From positions 1 to 64,000 of the forward strand of contig NZ_WIQU01000046.1 in NCBI RefSeq assembly GCF_015732285.1: a DNA stretch of 64,000 bases, written 5' to 3'. Positions within the stretch are counted from its first letter, which is position 1. Each line of letters begins with the position of its first letter. Made by a program: the position numbers and the translations under genes. The notes below the pieces were generated by a model. That model saw nothing but the letters and a program-made list of their open reading frames with translations, did no database searches and was not told the origin of the DNA. Below, piece after piece: positions 16,500 to 24,888 of this stretch. The DNA comes from Pectinatus frisingensis. GTDB lineage: Bacteria > Bacillota > Negativicutes > Selenomonadales > Selenomonadaceae.

Positions 16500-16841
16500 T
16501 CAGCGTCTTTCTTTGATACGAGCGGCCTTACCTGTCAAATTACGTAAGTAGTAAAGTTTTGCCCTGCGTACAACGCCTCTGCGTACGACATCAATTTTTT
16601 CCAAGCGTGGTGAATGGACAAGAAATGTACGTTCAACACCGATACCATAAGAAATACGTCTTACAGTGAACATTTCACGTACGCCGCTGCCTTGGCGGGC
16701 AATGACAACTCCCTCAAACATTTGGATACGTTCGTGAGTTCCTTCAACTACTTTTACATGGACACGCACGGTGTCACCTGACTGGAATTGAGGAATATCT
16801 TTCCTCAACTGTTCCTGCTCTAAAACCTGGATGATATTCAT
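16500..16841 (-). CDS. rplS: Ribosomal protein L19
   Basis: Ribosomal protein bL19 (113 residues) of the 50S subunit, at the 30S interface. Typical segments are [48 protein letters not shown] and [22 protein letters not shown] precedes the ATG. It follows trmD on the same strand, as in most Firmicutes, with a short leader between them. Confidence 0.98.
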   Translation of the reverse strand: MNIIQVLEQEQLRKDIPQFQSGDTVRVHVKVVEGTHERIQMFEGVVIARQGSGVREMFTVRRISYGIGVERTFLVHSPRLEKIDVVRRGVVRRAKLYYLRNLTGKAARIKERR

Positions 16842-16860
16842 TGTGTTTCCTCCTTAATAT

Positions 16861-16898
16861 CAATCGTTCATGGTATACTTCCACCAGAGGACCGATTG
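16861..16898 (-). promoter_or_regulatory. Candidate L19 leader structure
   Basis: Just upstream of the rplS ribosome site the minus strand has CAATCG ... CGATTG enclosing a segment with CTGGTGGAAG. The size and place fit the short L19 autoregulatory leader known from Firmicutes; I recognise it only loosely. Confidence 0.45.
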
Positions 16899-16923
16899 CA
16901 ATACTTTTTTATTCTAGCATAGT

Positions 16924-17673
16924 TTAATTTTTGGTGCAATCATTTTTTAGTTTTTTAACAGCGTTAATTTCTTCCGGTGATAAATTAATTTTATCTAACA
17001 AGTCGGGACGTTTAAGACGGGTTTTTTCTAAGGCCTTGATTCGGCGCCATTCATCAATTTTTCGATGATTCCCTGATAGCAAGACATCAGGTACAGTCAT
17101 GTTTTTATAATAGCGTGGTTTGGTATACTGCGGATATTCCAATAAGCCGTTATAAAAAGAATCAGTTAAAGCTGATTCTTTTGATCCTAAAACATCAGGC
17201 AGCATGCGGCATACGGCGTCCACTATAACCATGCAGGCTAGTTCACCGCCAGTCAAGACATAATCGCCGATAGATATTATGTCCTCAGCCAGATTTTCGG
17301 TAATGCGATTATCAAAACCTTCGTAATGACCACAGATGAATATTAAAGAATCATAGGTAGACAAATTTTTAGCTGTTTGTTGCGAAAATGCTTTTCCCTC
17401 GGGTGACAGCAAAATAACACGAGTATTTTTATTAGTTGGAAGTGTATTTTTTACAGATGCCACGGCACGAAAAAACGGCTCCGGTTTTAAGACCATTCCG
17501 GCACCGCCGCCAAAGGGAACATCATCTACCTGATGGTGGCGGTCATAAGTAAAATCGCGGGGATTGGTAAAATCAATATTAATTATATGTTTGTCCATCG
17601 CCCGTTTTATTATACTGTGACCGAAAGGACTGTTGAACATTTCGGGAAATAAAGAGATTATATTTATATCCAT
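16924..17673 (-). CDS. trmD: tRNA (guanine-N1)-methyltransferase
   Basis: Methylates G37 of tRNAs to prevent frameshifting. The 249-residue SPOUT protein begins MDINIISLFPEMF and shows DDVPFGGGAGMVLKPEP, LLSPEGKAFSQ, ICGHYEGFDNR, DYVLTGGELA and the C-terminal GLLEYPQYTKP and LLSGNHRKIDEWR motifs. It begins one base after the end of rimM and precedes rplS. Length is standard. Confidence 0.97.
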   Translation of the reverse strand: MDINIISLFPEMFNSPFGHSIIKRAMDKHIINIDFTNPRDFTYDRHHQVDDVPFGGGAGMVLKPEPFFRAVASVKNTLPTNKNTRVILLSPEGKAFSQQTAKNLSTYDSLIFICGHYEGFDNRITENLAEDIISIGDYVLTGGELACMVIVDAVCRMLPDVLGSKESALTDSFYNGLLEYPQYTKPRYYKNMTVPDVLLSGNHRKIDEWRRIKALEKTRLKRPDLLDKINLSPEEINAVKKLKNDCTKN

Positions 17674-17674
17674 A

Positions 17675-18190
17675 TTAATTTTCAGTTGGCATGATAATAT
17701 CCATGCGTTTATTATTTATATCAATATTGGTAACAACTTTTTTTAAAGCAGGTATAAGTAATTGACCTGTTGTTTTTTCAATGACATAAACATCATTACT
17801 GCCGGTTTTCAGAATGTCAGTGATTACTCCAAGAAAAACACCATTTTCATCAAATACATCCAATCCGATTATGTCGAAGAAATAATACTCACCTTCGGCT
17901 AATGGAGCGGCATCAGATTTGGCAATCTTGAGAAATTTACCGGTTAGAACGGCAGCTTTTTCCCTGCTGTCAAAACCATTTATCTGCATGATAATAAAAT
18001 CATTACTGGGATGGGCAGCTGCAATAGTAATAACAGTACCATCTATATAGGCTTTATGCAAATTATTGAATCTGTCAGGAAAATCAGTAAGTGGATAGAC
18101 GCGTACGTCACCTTTTATGCCATGCGGTTTACCAATCCGGCCAATTGTCAGGAATTCCTGGTTAGTCGCGCATTTCAATGATTTTTCCAT
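17675..18190 (-). CDS. rimM: 16S rRNA maturation factor RimM
   Basis: A 171-residue two-domain protein that helps mature the 30S head. The N-terminal RimM domain starts EFLTIGRIGKPHGIKGDVRV; the C-terminal PRC-barrel region contains EGEYYFFDIIGLDVFDENG and LLIPALKKVVTNIDI. The ATG at 18190 overlaps the end of ylqD by 29 bases, and the N terminus is about ten residues longer than usual, so a slightly later start is possible. Confidence 0.93.
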   Translation of the reverse strand: MEKSLKCATNQEFLTIGRIGKPHGIKGDVRVYPLTDFPDRFNNLHKAYIDGTVITIAAAHPSNDFIIMQINGFDSREKAAVLTGKFLKIAKSDAAPLAEGEYYFFDIIGLDVFDENGVFLGVITDILKTGSNDVYVIEKTTGQLLIPALKKVVTNIDINNKRMDIIMPTEN

Positions 18191-18569
18191 CTTCGACTAA
18201 AAGCTCCGTATTCATTATTCCCGGCATGGTATCACCAATTTTTACTTCAACCAGACGCTGTAAAGTTCCTTGTACTACTTCAGCCCCAACTTCTAATCCT
18301 TCGGTATCGGTTATTTGATTTTTGATATTTTCCCGATAGGATAAACGTTTTTGTTTTTCTTCTTCCATACGCTGTAGCAGCATGGAAACGCGCTGTACAT
18401 CACCGGTACTTTGTTCAGCTAAGACTTTTTTCATATCTTTTTCGATATGTGATACTTCGGCATTGATTTTTTCAATTTGCCGGTTGAGATTATGCAGCAT
18501 GTCGGTTTTGAATTTTTCCGTTACTTTTGCTTTGACGGTTATCGGGCATTGCAAAGTTATTGTTTCCAT
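18162..18569 (-). CDS. YlqD family protein
   Basis: A 135-residue protein resembling Bacillus YlqD: a beta-like N terminus (TITLQCPITVKAKVTE), a central charged helix (about residues 25-90) likely to form a coiled coil, and a C-terminal beta segment (LVEVKIGDTMPGIMNTELLVEDGKIIEMRD, read in parts). Its function is unknown. It occupies the same place between khpA and rimM as in Bacillus. GGAGG lies upstream of the ATG. Confidence 0.75.
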   Translation of the reverse strand: METITLQCPITVKAKVTEKFKTDMLHNLNRQIEKINAEVSHIEKDMKKVLAEQSTGDVQRVSMLLQRMEEEKQKRLSYRENIKNQITDTEGLEVGAEVVQGTLQRLVEVKIGDTMPGIMNTELLVEDGKIIEMRD

Positions 18570-18600
18570 AATTATTTGGCCTCCTCAATGTTATACGACA

Positions 18601-18633
18601 ACAGCGGCAAGGATGCAAAGTCCGTTGCCGCTG
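18601..18633 (-). other. Intercistronic hairpin between khpA and ylqD
   Basis: A perfect 10-bp inverted repeat (ACAGCGGCAA at 18601-18610 with its complement at 18624-18633) and a 13-base loop. No T-tract follows on the minus strand, so it is more likely an mRNA-stabilising or processing structure than a terminator. Confidence 0.55.
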
Positions 18634-18637
18634 TGTA

Positions 18638-18865
18638 TCAAATAATATCAACTATGACTTTTTTATATTTACGAGCTGCCGCGGCTTTAACGACAGTGCG
18701 TAATGCTTTAGCAATACGACCCTGCTTACCGATAACTTTTCCCATGTCATCATCGGCAACGGAAAGTTCATAGACGAGTGTTTCACCATCGTTTTTTTCG
18801 TTCACGATTACCATGGCGGGATTGTCTACCAAAGATTTTGCTATAAGCTCAATAAGCTGTTTCAT
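18638..18865 (-). CDS. khpA: KH-domain RNA-binding protein KhpA
   Basis: A 75-residue protein made of one KH domain with the GKQGR-type loop (DDMGKVIGKQGRIAKALRTVVKAAA). KhpA partners with KhpB/Jag in RNA binding and influences cell elongation in Gram-positive bacteria. It follows rpsP on the same strand, with the ribosome site in the 15-base gap. Standard length and position. Confidence 0.95.
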   Translation of the reverse strand: MKQLIELIAKSLVDNPAMVIVNEKNDGETLVYELSVADDDMGKVIGKQGRIAKALRTVVKAAAARKYKKVIVDII

Positions 18866-18880
18866 ATCATAGCCTCTTTC

Positions 18881-19156
18881 TTAATTCTTCGCTTTTTTTG
18901 CTGCGGCGAATTTAGCCATTGTACCTTGCTTGGATAATAATGATTTTACTGTATCAGTAGGCTGTGCACCTTTAGTCATCCAATCGATGACTTTTTCTTC
19001 ATCTATATTTACGATAGCCGGGTTTTTGGTTGCATCATAATTGCCTATGATTTCAATAAAACGACCATCACGGGGAGCACGTGCATCTGCTACAACGATA
19101 CGATAGAATGGGCTTTTCTTTGCCCCCATACGGTTAAGACGGATTTTTACTGCCAT
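18881..19156 (-). CDS. rpsP: Ribosomal protein S16
   Basis: A 91-residue bS16 of the 30S subunit. It starts [19 protein letters not shown] and shows [21 protein letters not shown] and the [16 protein letters not shown] segment. AAGGAGG is upstream of the ATG. It lies between ffh and khpA in the conserved SRP-ribosome operon. Confidence 0.98.
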   Translation of the reverse strand: MAVKIRLNRMGAKKSPFYRIVVADARAPRDGRFIEIIGNYDATKNPAIVNIDEEKVIDWMTKGAQPTDTVKSLLSKQGTMAKFAAAKKAKN

Positions 19157-19170
19157 TTGATTTCACCTCC

Positions 19171-20541
19171 TTAAAATGGGAATTTCATGTTACCTAATCC
19201 CTTTGGAATTCCTTTCAACCCTTTTTTGCCTTTTAAATTAGTCATTTTTTTCATCATTTTTTTCATTTCGGTAAATTGTTTTAACAATTTATTGACGTCC
19301 TGCACATGTGTGCCGCTGCCAGCAGCAATACGTTTACGCCGGCTGCCGTTTATTATTGCAGGATTATTTCTTTCGGCAAAAGTCATTGAACGGATAATAG
19401 CCTCAATGTGGGCTAATTCCTTGTTGTTTTTTAAATCCATATCGACATTGCCAAGCTTTTTTTTCAATCCGCCCATGCCGGGCAGCATGCCAATAATTTT
19501 ATCGAGTGAGCCAAGTTTTTTTATCTGCTGCATCTGGTTTAAAAAATCATCAAGCGTGAACTGATTCTTCCGGAGTGCTTTTTCCATTTTTTTGGCTTCA
19601 CCGGCATCGAATGTTTCCTGGGCCTTTTCGATGAGTGATAACACATCACCCATATCAAGAATACGGGAAGCCATGCGATCCGGGTAAAATGGTTCCAAAG
19701 CTTCAATCTTTTCACTGGTACCAACAAACTTTATAGGACAACCGGTCACGGCTTTTACAGATAAAGCAGCTCCGCCACGGGCGTCGCCATCCATTTTTGT
19801 TAATATAACACCATCCAGACCAAGATCAGCATTAAAGCTTTCCGCCACATTAACAGCATCCTGACCAGTCATGGCATCTACAACGAGCAATATTTCATGG
19901 GGATGAACAGAAGACTTTATAGTCACTAGTTCCTGCATGAGAGCCTCATCAATATGAAGTCGCCCAGCAGTGTCTATGATGACAATGTCGTTAGTATGGC
20001 TGACAGCCTGTTGTATGGCTTGTCGGGCAATATCAACCGGATTACTGCCCTCAGGCAGTGAAAAAACCGGAATGGCAAGTTGATCACCAAGCACCTGTAA
20101 CTGTTTTACGGCAGCCGGACGGTATACATCGGCCGCGACAAATAATGGATGCTTGCCTTGTTTCTTGAACATGACGCCAAGTTTACCCACAGAAGTGGTT
20201 TTACCGGCACCCTGCAGTCCTACCATCATTATTATTGTGGGAGGATTAGGTGCAATATTTATTCGACTTACCGAGCCGCCCATCAGATCAGTAAGTTCCT
20301 CATTTACTATTTTTATGACAGCCTGTGCTGGGGTAAGGCTGTCTAATATGTTTGAACCGATGGCTCGTTCCCGGATTTTAGCTACAAAATTTTTAACTAC
20401 CTTAAAATTTACATCGGCTTCAAGAAGTGCCATTCGGATATCGCGCATTGCTGCATCAACGTCGGATTCTGATAATCGTCCATGACCGCGCAGTTTTTTG
20501 AAAGTATTTTGTAATTTTTCACTCAAAGATTCAAAAATCAA
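19171..20541 (-). CDS. ffh: Signal recognition particle protein Ffh
   Basis: A 456-residue SRP54-type GTPase that recognises signal sequences on ribosomes and delivers them to FtsY. N domain (about 1-90), G domain with GLQGAGKTTSVGKLG, DVYRPAAVKQL, DTAGRLHID, TKMDGDARGGAALS, and a C-terminal Met-rich M domain with RKRIAAGSGTHVQDVNKLLKQF, which binds SRP RNA. AGGGGGAA lies upstream. It is preceded by ylxM and followed by rpsP. Confidence 0.98.
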   Translation of the reverse strand: MIFESLSEKLQNTFKKLRGHGRLSESDVDAAMRDIRMALLEADVNFKVVKNFVAKIRERAIGSNILDSLTPAQAVIKIVNEELTDLMGGSVSRINIAPNPPTIIMMVGLQGAGKTTSVGKLGVMFKKQGKHPLFVAADVYRPAAVKQLQVLGDQLAIPVFSLPEGSNPVDIARQAIQQAVSHTNDIVIIDTAGRLHIDEALMQELVTIKSSVHPHEILLVVDAMTGQDAVNVAESFNADLGLDGVILTKMDGDARGGAALSVKAVTGCPIKFVGTSEKIEALEPFYPDRMASRILDMGDVLSLIEKAQETFDAGEAKKMEKALRKNQFTLDDFLNQMQQIKKLGSLDKIIGMLPGMGGLKKKLGNVDMDLKNNKELAHIEAIIRSMTFAERNNPAIINGSRRKRIAAGSGTHVQDVNKLLKQFTEMKKMMKKMTNLKGKKGLKGIPKGLGNMKFPF

Positions 20542-20563
20542 TAATATTCCCCCTTTTATACAA

Positions 20564-20908
20564 TTATGTATTCAATAAGGCTTTTATTTTATTTTCGATA
20601 GAATTAAGACGGTTTACCTGAAACCCATTTCGGAGCGAATTGACATCGGCAGCGATATCAAGTAAAGCCTTCTGGCGGTTTTTATCTTTTTGAAGAAGAT
20701 CAAGATTGGCATCGTATTTTTCTAAAGTAATCTCGCAGCGATGCAGCATATCATAGGTCGCCTGACGTGAAATATGCAGACATGCGGCTATCTCAGACAG
20801 TGACCAATCCTGATACAGATGCATTTTTAAACATTTTTGCTGTTTGCCCGTCAACAACGAGCCATAACAATCAAATAAAGCGCTAAGCCTTAAAAAGTTG
20901 TCCAACAC
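20564..20908 (-). CDS. YlxM/p13-like DNA-binding protein
   Basis: A 114-residue protein with a sigma-like helix-turn-helix: LTGKQQKCLKMHLYQDWSLSEIAACLHISRQATYD (read in parts), followed by a helical tail. YlxM is normally encoded directly before ffh and is linked to SRP function in streptococci. The likely start is the GTG at 20908, six bases after GAGGTG; a GTG at 20917 forms part of that site. The next gene, ffh, begins 22 bases downstream. Confidence 0.85.
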   Translation of the reverse strand: MLDNFLRLSALFDCYGSLLTGKQQKCLKMHLYQDWSLSEIAACLHISRQATYDMLHRCEITLEKYDANLDLLQKDKNRQKALLDIAADVNSLRNGFQVNRLNSIENKIKALLNT

Positions 20909-21045
20909 GTTATTCACCTCGGCAGCTAAATTAATTATAAATCATATTATATCCGATGACAGAAGCTGTGTCAAGGTGTTTTACTTGTCAAGACGGTACA
21001 TTTAAATTAAATTAAGCTGGGAAATATAAAAGGCTGTCACGCAGA

Positions 21046-21735
21046 TTATAAAGCTAATAACAAGCCTAGACCTTTTTCCAGCCAGTCCATCCAGATGAAA
21101 ATACTTAGAATGATGAGTAGATAGCCTACAACCTTTTGGATTAATGGCAGCCATTCATAGAGCCAATGCATGCGAGGCAGATATTTTCTAAAAATAATGC
21201 CGATTACAAAAAATGGGATGGAAAATCCAAGTGAATAAACTAATAAAAATAGTATACCCATTCCAACTGTTGAGGTTGCTCCGGCATAAATGAGAATTGT
21301 GGCAAGAATAGGACCGGTGCATGGTGTCCATCCGGTAGTGAAAGCTAATCCAAGTAAAAAAGAACCCAGTGGGCCGCGAAATTTATGACGAAGAAACGGA
21401 CGGAAATCTCGTCCCAATATGGAAGTATTGAAAACTCCGGCTAAAAGCAGACCCATGATAAAAATGATGACAGCCCCAATTTTGCGGACTGTATCCTGAT
21501 AATTTAAAAACCACTGCCCAACCAATGAAGCTGTAGCTCCCATCAGCAAAAATATAAAAGTAAAACCGCACAAAAAGCAGATGCTGTTGATGTAGATATT
21601 CCAAGGATTTTTTTTCTGTCCATCAACAGAATCGGCCAGAATTAACGAAAATGTCGGCAGCATAGGCAGTACGCAAGGAGAAAAAAATGACAACATTCCT
21701 GCCGCGAAAATACTGACTAAAGTTATATTGTCCAT
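21046..21735 (-). CDS. ccdA: CcdA-type thiol-disulfide membrane transporter
   Basis: A 229-residue, six-helix membrane protein of the CcdA/DsbD-beta family, which passes electrons from cytoplasmic thioredoxin to extracytoplasmic thiol proteins. The two redox-active cysteines are visible in SFFSPCVLPMLP (first helix) and TGWTPCTGPILA (fourth helix). Its ATG overlaps the stop of the TlpA-like gene (TAATG), so both are made together and are probably electron-transfer partners. No cytochrome c maturation gene is present, so the target proteins are unknown. Confidence 0.92.
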   Translation of the reverse strand: MDNITLVSIFAAGMLSFFSPCVLPMLPTFSLILADSVDGQKKNPWNIYINSICFLCGFTFIFLLMGATASLVGQWFLNYQDTVRKIGAVIIFIMGLLLAGVFNTSILGRDFRPFLRHKFRGPLGSFLLGLAFTTGWTPCTGPILATILIYAGATSTVGMGILFLLVYSLGFSIPFFVIGIIFRKYLPRMHWLYEWLPLIQKVVGYLLIILSIFIWMDWLEKGLGLLLAL

Positions 21736-22265
21736 TAATGAACCCCCACTTTAGTAAGAGCATTTTTAAGTTCATCAGCTGTTACACCGCCGCTCTTTCG
21801 GTAAACGATGGTACCGTTTTTGTCAATTATAACAGTGGTTGGAATAGCCCGTACTTTGAATAGCTGTCCAATTTCTCCGCTTGTATCTGATAGAATTGGA
21901 TAGGTATAGGCGTTATCATGTATAAAAGTATTCACTTTATCCGTCGGTTCCTGTTCGTCGATACCGAAGAATTCGACTTTATCGCCGTAGGTTTTATAAA
22001 ATTTTTCCAATTCAGGCATCTCTTCACGGCAGGGTGGGCACCAGGTAGCCCAGAAGTTAATGACAAATACTTGTTTCGTCTTAGCTGCATTAATTTGGAC
22101 CGTGTTGCCGTCGGTATCTTTTAAACTGAACTGTGGAGCTGTCTTTCCAACGGTAATACCAGTTTGACTGCTGACTTGCGTGGCAGGTTCGGCTGCTGTG
22201 TAAAAGTAGATACTCAAACACACGGCAATAATTATTAACACCGTAAAAAAAATATATCGTTTCAT
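21735..22265 (-). CDS. TlpA/ResA-like thiol-disulfide oxidoreductase
   Basis: A 176-residue membrane-anchored thioredoxin-fold protein. An N-terminal signal-anchor helix (about residues 2-22) is followed by the redox motif FWATWCPPCREEMPELE, the FFGIDEQEP segment and the cis-proline loop VRAIPTTVIID. It faces the periplasm and would receive electrons from the CcdA protein encoded directly after it. The ATG at 22265 has AAAGGAC upstream and lies one base beyond the stop of the TetR gene. A longer reading inside the TetR gene is unlikely. Confidence 0.92.
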   Translation of the reverse strand: MKRYIFFTVLIIIAVCLSIYFYTAAEPATQVSSQTGITVGKTAPQFSLKDTDGNTVQINAAKTKQVFVINFWATWCPPCREEMPELEKFYKTYGDKVEFFGIDEQEPTDKVNTFIHDNAYTYPILSDTSGEIGQLFKVRAIPTTVIIDKNGTIVYRKSGGVTADELKNALTKVGVH

Positions 22266-22266
22266 A

Positions 22267-22854
22267 CTATGCAGTCCTTTCTTTAATACCCAGCATTTTT
22301 CGCACCATATTGGCAGCATTGATCAAGGGAGTAATATCCTGTTTGTTTTTCATTAGCATGATACCACCTTCGAGCATAGCTACAATGGATTGAGCCAGAA
22401 TATCACTTTGTATCGGGATCGGTAAAGCTGTGTTTTGTCGCAATTCATCAATTACAATGGTAAGGTATTTAGTCCATTCGGCAAACATTTGGTAAATTTT
22501 CTCACGAAAAAGCTCATTGTGTCCGCTTAATTCTATTGCCAGATTACCAAAAAAACAACCGCATTTACCGGCGTTTTTTTGGTGGATATCGATGGTGCAA
22601 AGCAGCATTTTATCAATCTTTTCTTCCGGCGGTGCAGCTGTGGCCAAATTTTCCTTGATGACACGGTTTTGCCATTTTTTAAAACAGTAATCAATGACAG
22701 TAAGACCAAGTTCTTGTTTGGATTCGAAATAATAATAAAACTGGCCTTTACCGATCTGTGCCGCTTGCATAATGTCACTTACTGAAGTCATATTGTAGCC
22801 GTTTGTATGTATTAGTTCGGCTGCCGTTTTTATAATGAAAATCTTTTTATTCAA
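22267..22854 (-). CDS. TetR/AcrR-family regulator
   Basis: A 195-residue regulator with an N-terminal helix-turn-helix: KTAAELIHTNGYNMTSVSDIM, IGKGQFYYYFESKQEL. The C-terminal ligand domain has cysteines in KCGCFFG, which could sense redox or metal. The start is a TTG at 22854 with GGAGG eight bases upstream. It is the first gene of an operon with the TlpA- and CcdA-like genes and therefore probably controls them and itself through the palindrome beside its promoter. Confidence 0.88.
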   Translation of the reverse strand: MNKKIFIIKTAAELIHTNGYNMTSVSDIMQAAQIGKGQFYYYFESKQELGLTVIDYCFKKWQNRVIKENLATAAPPEEKIDKMLLCTIDIHQKNAGKCGCFFGNLAIELSGHNELFREKIYQMFAEWTKYLTIVIDELRQNTALPIPIQSDILAQSIVAMLEGGIMLMKNKQDITPLINAANMVRKMLGIKERTA

Positions 22855-22872
22855 AATATTTGCCTCCTGTAA

Positions 22873-22922
22873 ACCTACCGGTTGGTACAAAATATTCTAG
22901 CATAATTAATTATTGAATGCAA
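22873..22922 (-). promoter_or_regulatory. Promoter and operator of the TetR-TlpA-CcdA operon
   Basis: On the minus strand TTGCAT (22917-22922) and TAGAAT (22894-22899) are separated by 17 bp. Immediately downstream, at the expected transcription start, lies the near-palindrome ACCTACCGGTTGGT (22873-22886), symmetric about ACCGGT with one mismatch pair. This layout fits autorepression by the TetR protein. Confidence 0.6.
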
Positions 22923-23451
22923 TATGAAACAGATGTATCAACATTGTTATACCATACATATGCCGCGATGGTTAAAATCAGGCAAAAGGAACGTAAATAA
23001 CATATGTTCTCAGATGGGAAGCGGTGGTTGTATAAGGCACTGAAGTGTATTTATATATTTTTGCTGCGTTACCTGGAGATTTATAAATCAGAAAAACCAA
23101 AATAAGTTTCGTTGCCATTTAGCTGGAATAACATGGAATATAGTGTTAACTATTAATGGTATTTATGATTGGTAATAATAGAAACTGATAAAAATAATTG
23201 CACAATAAAATTTTTTTCAAAATATGTTTGTGTGGAAAGTCTTACATATCAAGAATATATTACAGGGATAGCAAGAAAAATATTGTGTCGGTAATTTGTC
23301 CGAAAATGCCAGATAATCTTAGCTACAGTACGCTAAAATACTATTTATCTGCCATATTCATGCTATTGATTATTGGAAAAAAAATACAGTTTTGTTACAA
23401 TATCATAAATAGGATAAATGAAAATGTGAGCGAAATATAATTCCAATATAT
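22923..23451. other. Intergenic region without a recognisable gene
   Basis: About 530 bases between the divergent TetR operon and the nuo promoter. Short open frames occur (for example 80 codons at 23198-23440) but have no ribosome site, no plausible start context and biased composition. I see no RNA gene or repeat here. Confidence 0.5.
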
Positions 23452-23480
23452 TTGACAATAGACAATATTTATATTATAAA
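23452..23480 (+). promoter_or_regulatory. Promoter of the nuo operon
   Basis: TTGACA (23452-23457), a 17-bp spacer and TATAAA (23475-23480). A 90-base leader follows. It contains a CAGGAAT/ATTCCTG hairpin (23502-23532) before the nuoA ribosome site, which might modulate expression. Confidence 0.7.
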
Positions 23481-23573
23481 GGAAATACTTTCAAAAAATA
23501 TCAGGAATGTTTTCTTTTAAAATCAATTCCTGTTTATATAATTAATCGTAAAATTTCGAATGGAGGAAATATT

Positions 23574-23927
23574 ATGTCGGGATTTATGAAAATGTTTGTT
23601 TTATTGCTTATTGCGGGTATTTTTCCGGTGCTAGCCATGATTGTTCCATTACTGATTGAACCACGTCGTCCTAATAGAGAAAAAAATTCTCAATATGAAT
23701 GTGGCGTTGATACTGTGGGCCGTAATGTACCGCGTTACCGAATAAGTTATTTTTTGTATGCAATTATTTTTGTTGTATTTGATGTAGAGACAGTTTTTTT
23801 ATTTCCTTGGGCTGTGAAATTTAATGATATAGGTTTATTTGCTCTCGCTGAAATGTTTATTTTTGCCGGTATATTGATCGTTGGTTTGGCATATGCATGG
23901 AAGAAGGGGGCTTTAACATGGAAATAG
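23574..23927 (+). CDS. nuoA: Complex I subunit A
   Basis: A 117-residue membrane subunit with three helices. NSQYECGVD-type loop ([10 protein letters not shown]) and the segment [23 protein letters not shown] are diagnostic for NuoA/ND3. The ATG has GGAGGAAAT upstream and is the first gene of an eleven-gene nuo operon. The loop near the conserved cysteine connects the peripheral arm with the quinone site. Confidence 0.96.
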   Translation: MSGFMKMFVLLLIAGIFPVLAMIVPLLIEPRRPNREKNSQYECGVDTVGRNVPRYRISYFLYAIIFVVFDVETVFLFPWAVKFNDIGLFALAEMFIFAGILIVGLAYAWKKGALTWK

Positions 23928-24418
23928 CAGATAGAGTTCCTCAGGTTTTGCGGGATAATGTGCTTATTACAAGTATCGATGGATTATTTAAATGGGCACG
24001 CAGCAATTCACTGTGGCCGCTTACGTCAGGATTGTCCTGCTGTGCCATCGAAATGATGTGCACTGCGGCGGCTCGGTTTGATTTAGCCAGATTCGGCTAT
24101 GAAGTATTTAGAAATTCACCGCGTCAGGCTGATTTGTTTTTAGTGGCAGGTACATTAACATGGAAAATGGCACCACCATTGAAAAGACTGTATGAGCAGA
24201 TGCCTGAACCCAAATATGTTATTGCCATGGGAAGCTGCGCTAACGCAGGAGGTCCCTTTGCCGACGCGTATTCAGTCGTTCCTGGTATCGATAAAATAAT
24301 ACCGGTTGATGTTTATATCCCAGGATGCCCGCCCCGCCCGGAAGCATTGATTGACGGGATGCTTAAATTGAAAGAAAAAATACGTCATCCGGAGAACGTA
24401 CAGAAGGTGCAAAAATGA
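23918..24418 (+). CDS. nuoB: Complex I subunit B
   Basis: A 166-residue subunit that binds iron-sulfur cluster N2, the last cofactor before quinone. The four cysteine ligands are visible: adjacent CC in [11 protein letters not shown] (residues 41-42), GSCANAGG and PGCPPRPE. The ATG at 23918 has AAGGGGG upstream and lies within the last codons of nuoA. The next gene starts in the stop codon (ATGA overlap). Confidence 0.97.
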   Translation: MEIADRVPQVLRDNVLITSIDGLFKWARSNSLWPLTSGLSCCAIEMMCTAAARFDLARFGYEVFRNSPRQADLFLVAGTLTWKMAPPLKRLYEQMPEPKYVIAMGSCANAGGPFADAYSVVPGIDKIIPVDVYIPGCPPRPEALIDGMLKLKEKIRHPENVQKVQK

Positions 24419-24888
24419 AAAGGAGCTATTTAAGCAAGGATAAATTGGCGGAAATAAAAAATAATCCGTTATATGATATAGATTTTGATGAACAATTATC
24501 GAAACCGCCAGTAACTTTAAAAAAAGGTGGCTTCTTATCCTTTATGAAATTACTGAAAAACGAATATGGTTTCGATATGCTTTCAAATGTAACGTCTGTC
24601 GATTATGTTGATCATTTTGAAGTCGTTTATGATTTAGTTAACCGCAGTGAATATGAAGAATTGATGATAAAAGTATTCTTGAAGCGGGAAACTCCTGAAA
24701 TACCGTCATTGATGCCGCTGTGGCCGGAAGTTGATTTTCAGGAACGAGAACAATATGACTTGATGGGGATAAAATTTATCGGCCACCCTGATTTAAGGAG
24801 AATTCTTATGCCGGATAATTATGAAGGCCATCCATTACGTAAAGATTTTAAGGCAAATTTTGACGGAAGCGGTGAGCAAAGTGATTAG
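24415..24888 (+). CDS. nuoC: Complex I subunit C
   Basis: A 157-residue peripheral-arm subunit (30-kDa type) that stands next to NuoD. It shows the typical end: [44 protein letters not shown] (read in parts), with REQYDLMGI and EGHPLRKDF as signatures. It is separate from nuoD, unlike the fused NuoCD of enterobacteria. Start overlaps the nuoB stop by four bases. Confidence 0.95.
   Translation: MKRSYLSKDKLAEIKNNPLYDIDFDEQLSKPPVTLKKGGFLSFMKLLKNEYGFDMLSNVTSVDYVDHFEVVYDLVNRSEYEELMIKVFLKRETPEIPSLMPLWPEVDFQEREQYDLMGIKFIGHPDLRRILMPDNYEGHPLRKDFKANFDGSGEQSD

Noticed and set aside
21030-21045. AGGCTGTCACGCAG resembles the ends of the structured repeat
   Set aside because: Only about 13 bases match and no partner end or body is nearby; recorded as coincidence.
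23198-23440. Open frame of 80 codons upstream of nuo
   Set aside because: No ribosome site, low-complexity composition and it runs up to the nuo promoter; no family recognised.
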